A DNA stretch of 5,274 nt from an uncultured Streptomyces sp. (lineage in GTDB: Bacteria > Actinomycetota > Actinomycetes > Streptomycetales > Streptomycetaceae). Every line of letters begins with the position of its first letter. Positions within the stretch are counted from its first letter, which is position 1. Made by a program: the position numbers and the translations under genes. Of the stretch, positions 3,763-5,274 are shown piece by piece. The DNA is taken from contig CAMLJW010000381.1 of NCBI GenBank assembly GCA_946480485.1, forward strand, positions 1-5,274, given 5' to 3'. The notes under the pieces are model-generated. The model had not been told where the DNA came from, did not search any database, and worked only from the letters and a program-made list of their open reading frames with translations.

Positions 3763-5274
3763 CTAGTGCGGTGGCTGATCGGGCTGGAAGGGCTGGCCGG
3801 GCGCGGGGGGCTGGAACGGCGCGCCCGGTTGGGGGTGCGCGGGCTGGCCGGGCTGTGGCTGACCTGCTGGTCCCGGCTGGGGCGGTGTGGGACCGCTCGG
3901 GTGGGGCTGCCAGCCCTGGGGACCGCCGGGGTGGCCCGGGTTGCCTGGGTGACCTGGCTGCGCCGGCGGTTGCGGATAGCCGCCGGGCTGGGGTGGGGGC
4001 TGGGTGCCTGGCTGAGGCTGGGTTCCGGGCTGCTGGGGGTACGGCTGGCCCGGCTGCGGGTAGGCCTGGCCGGGTTGGCCCTGCTGGGGGACCTGGCCCG
4101 AAACGGACTGGCCCGGCAGGGGCGGAGCGGCGACGGGCGGCGGGTTGCCGTCCGACGTCCACAGGCCCTGCGACTGCTGGTGCCGCGCGATGTCCTCGGC
4201 GACCATCGCCGAGAGGTTGAAGTATGCCTCGCGCACCTTGGGCCGCATCATGTCGAGATCGACCTCGGCACCGGCCGACAGATGCTCGTCGAACGGTACG
4301 ACGATCACGCCACGGCAGCGCGTCTCGAAGTGGCTGACGATGTCCTCCAGTTTGATCATCTTGCCGGTCTCGCGGACTCCGGAGATGACGGTGATGGATC
4401 GCGACACCAGGTCCGCGTACCCGTGCGCCGACAGCCAGTCGAGGGTCGTCGACGCGCTGCTCGCACCGTCCACGGACGGCGTCGAGATGATGATGAGCTG
4501 GTCGGCGAGGTCGAGCACACCGCGCATCGCGCTGTAGAGCAGGCCCGTACCCGAGTCGGTGAGGATGATCGGGTACTGCTTGCCGAGCACCTCGATCGCG
4601 CGCCGGTAGTCCTCGTCGTTGAACGTCGTCGAGACCGCCGGGTCGACGTCGTTGGCGATGATCTCGAGCCCCGACGGCGCCTGCGACGTGAACCGCCGGA
4701 TGTCCATGTACGAGTTGAGGTACGGGATCGCCTGTACGAGGTCGCGGATGGTGGCCCCGGTCTCGCGGCGCACGCGGCGCCCGAGCGTACCGGCGTCCGG
4801 GTTGGCGTCGATCGCGAGGATCTTGTCCTGCCGCTCGCTGGCGAGGGTGGACCCGAGCGCGGTGGTCGTGGTCGTCTTGCCCACGCCGCCCTTGAGACTG
4901 ATGACCGCGATCCGGTAGCAGGACAGCACCGGCGTCCGGATGAGCTCGAGCTTCCGCTGCCGCTCGGCCTCTTCCTTCCTGCCCCCGATCTTGAACCGGG
5001 AGGACGCGGCCGCCGGTCGCCCGCTCTTCGCCTTCTGCTTCTTGGTGTTGAGCAGCCGGTCCGACGACAGCTCCACGGCCGCCGTGTATCCCAGCGGCGC
5101 TCCCGGATTGGTCGGCTGCCGCTGATCGTGCTGCACGGGCTGCGGCCAGGCGGCACTGGAGCGGGGGTCGACGGGGGACCCCGGCTGGGCCGGTTGGACC
5201 GTGTGCGGCTGCTGTACCTGCGGGTTCTGTACGCCAGGCTGATGCGGCACGGCCTGCTGCCCGTGGGCCGGATA
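3763..5274 (-). CDS. ParA/MinD-like ATPase with Pro/Gln-rich ends, probably ESX-linked (5' end outside window)
   Basis: This is a partial gene: the frame is open to the window edge, so the GTG at 5250 is probably an internal codon. The visible 503 codons begin with a Pro/Gln-rich stretch (to about 5095), then a basic segment (KKQKAK...[16 protein letters not shown], about 5043-4940). An ATPase core follows, with [17 protein letters not shown], a deviant Walker A (KGGVGKT codons at 4893-4873), AIDANPD (4815-4795) and [11 protein letters not shown] in the switch II position. These are SIMIBI/ParA-MinD features. From about 4149 to the TAG at 3763-3765 the tail is about 127 residues of P, Q and G. 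There is no signal peptide or membrane helix in view. The architecture resembles EspI-type ATPases of ESX secretion loci, and I recall a similar gene at the edge of the Streptomyces esx cluster. That link is inference, because no other esx gene is in the window. Plasmid or chromosome partitioning is less likely without a parB neighbour. Confidence 0.88.
   Translation of the reverse strand, partial: YPAHGQQAVPHQPGVQNPQVQQPHTVQPAQPGSPVDPRSSAAWPQPVQHDQRQPTNPGAPLGYTAAVELSSDRLLNTKKQKAKSGRPAAASSRFKIGGRKEEAERQRKLELIRTPVLSCYRIAVISLKGGVGKTTTTTALGSTLASERQDKILAIDANPDAGTLGRRVRRETGATIRDLVQAIPYLNSYMDIRRFTSQAPSGLEIIANDVDPAVSTTFNDEDYRRAIEVLGKQYPIILTDSGTGLLYSAMRGVLDLADQLIIISTPSVDGASSASTTLDWLSAHGYADLVSRSITVISGVRETGKMIKLEDIVSHFETRCRGVIVVPFDEHLSAGAEVDLDMMRPKVREAYFNLSAMVAEDIARHQQSQGLWTSDGNPPPVAAPPLPGQSVSGQVPQQGQPGQAYPQPGQPYPQQPGTQPQPGTQPPPQPGGYPQPPAQPGHPGNPGHPGGPQGWQPHPSGPTPPQPGPAGQPQPGQPAHPQPGAPFQPPAPGQPFQPDQPPH

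Overview
The window is very GC-rich, and its reading frames carry G or C at almost every third codon position. Gene order and protein sequences point to an actinomycete, most likely Streptomyces or a close relative. The plus-strand genes are the tail of the classic infB-linked translation cluster: a YlxP/DUF503 protein, rbfA, truB and, after a 535-bp gap, ribF. On the opposite strand at the right edge is a ParA/MinD-like ATPase with long Pro/Gln-rich ends. I recall this type of ATPase from the type VII (ESX) secretion locus that follows the infB-truB-ribF region in Streptomyces chromosomes.

Layout. Positions 1-183 are non-coding and hold a terminator-like element, a perfect 24-bp inverted repeat and a smaller 8-bp hairpin. 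infB itself is not in the window. ylxP (184-477), rbfA (562-1044) and truB (1041-1946) follow; rbfA and truB share an ATGA stop/start overlap. The ylxP-rbfA gap has a bulged hairpin followed by four 9-nt repeats. The truB-ribF gap (1947-2481) has no convincing gene but is full of structure: a direct repeat, a two-tier hairpin, a 12-mer duplication running into a hexamer array, and a hairpin just before the ribF ribosome binding site. ribF (2482-3435) starts at a GTG with a good Shine-Dalgarno sequence. After it come three 21-bp tandem repeats, a small remnant of a peptide-type ABC transporter ATPase on the minus strand, and a strong hairpin between the convergent genes. The ATPase gene (3763-5274, minus strand) runs off the right edge.

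How the genes fit together. RbfA matures the 30S subunit, TruB makes pseudouridine 55 in tRNA, and the YlxP-like protein is a small conserved neighbour of this ribosome and tRNA maturation set. RibF converts riboflavin to FMN and FAD and probably has its own leader. The minus-strand ATPase belongs to a separate functional unit, probably secretion, that converges on ribF.

The least expected item is the 3494-3582 fragment. It preserves the residues after the ABC signature and the Walker B segment of a Dpp/Opp-type ATPase, split by a one-base frame slip. It suggests that a transporter gene once lay between ribF and the ATPase gene. I found no complete new biological system in the window.
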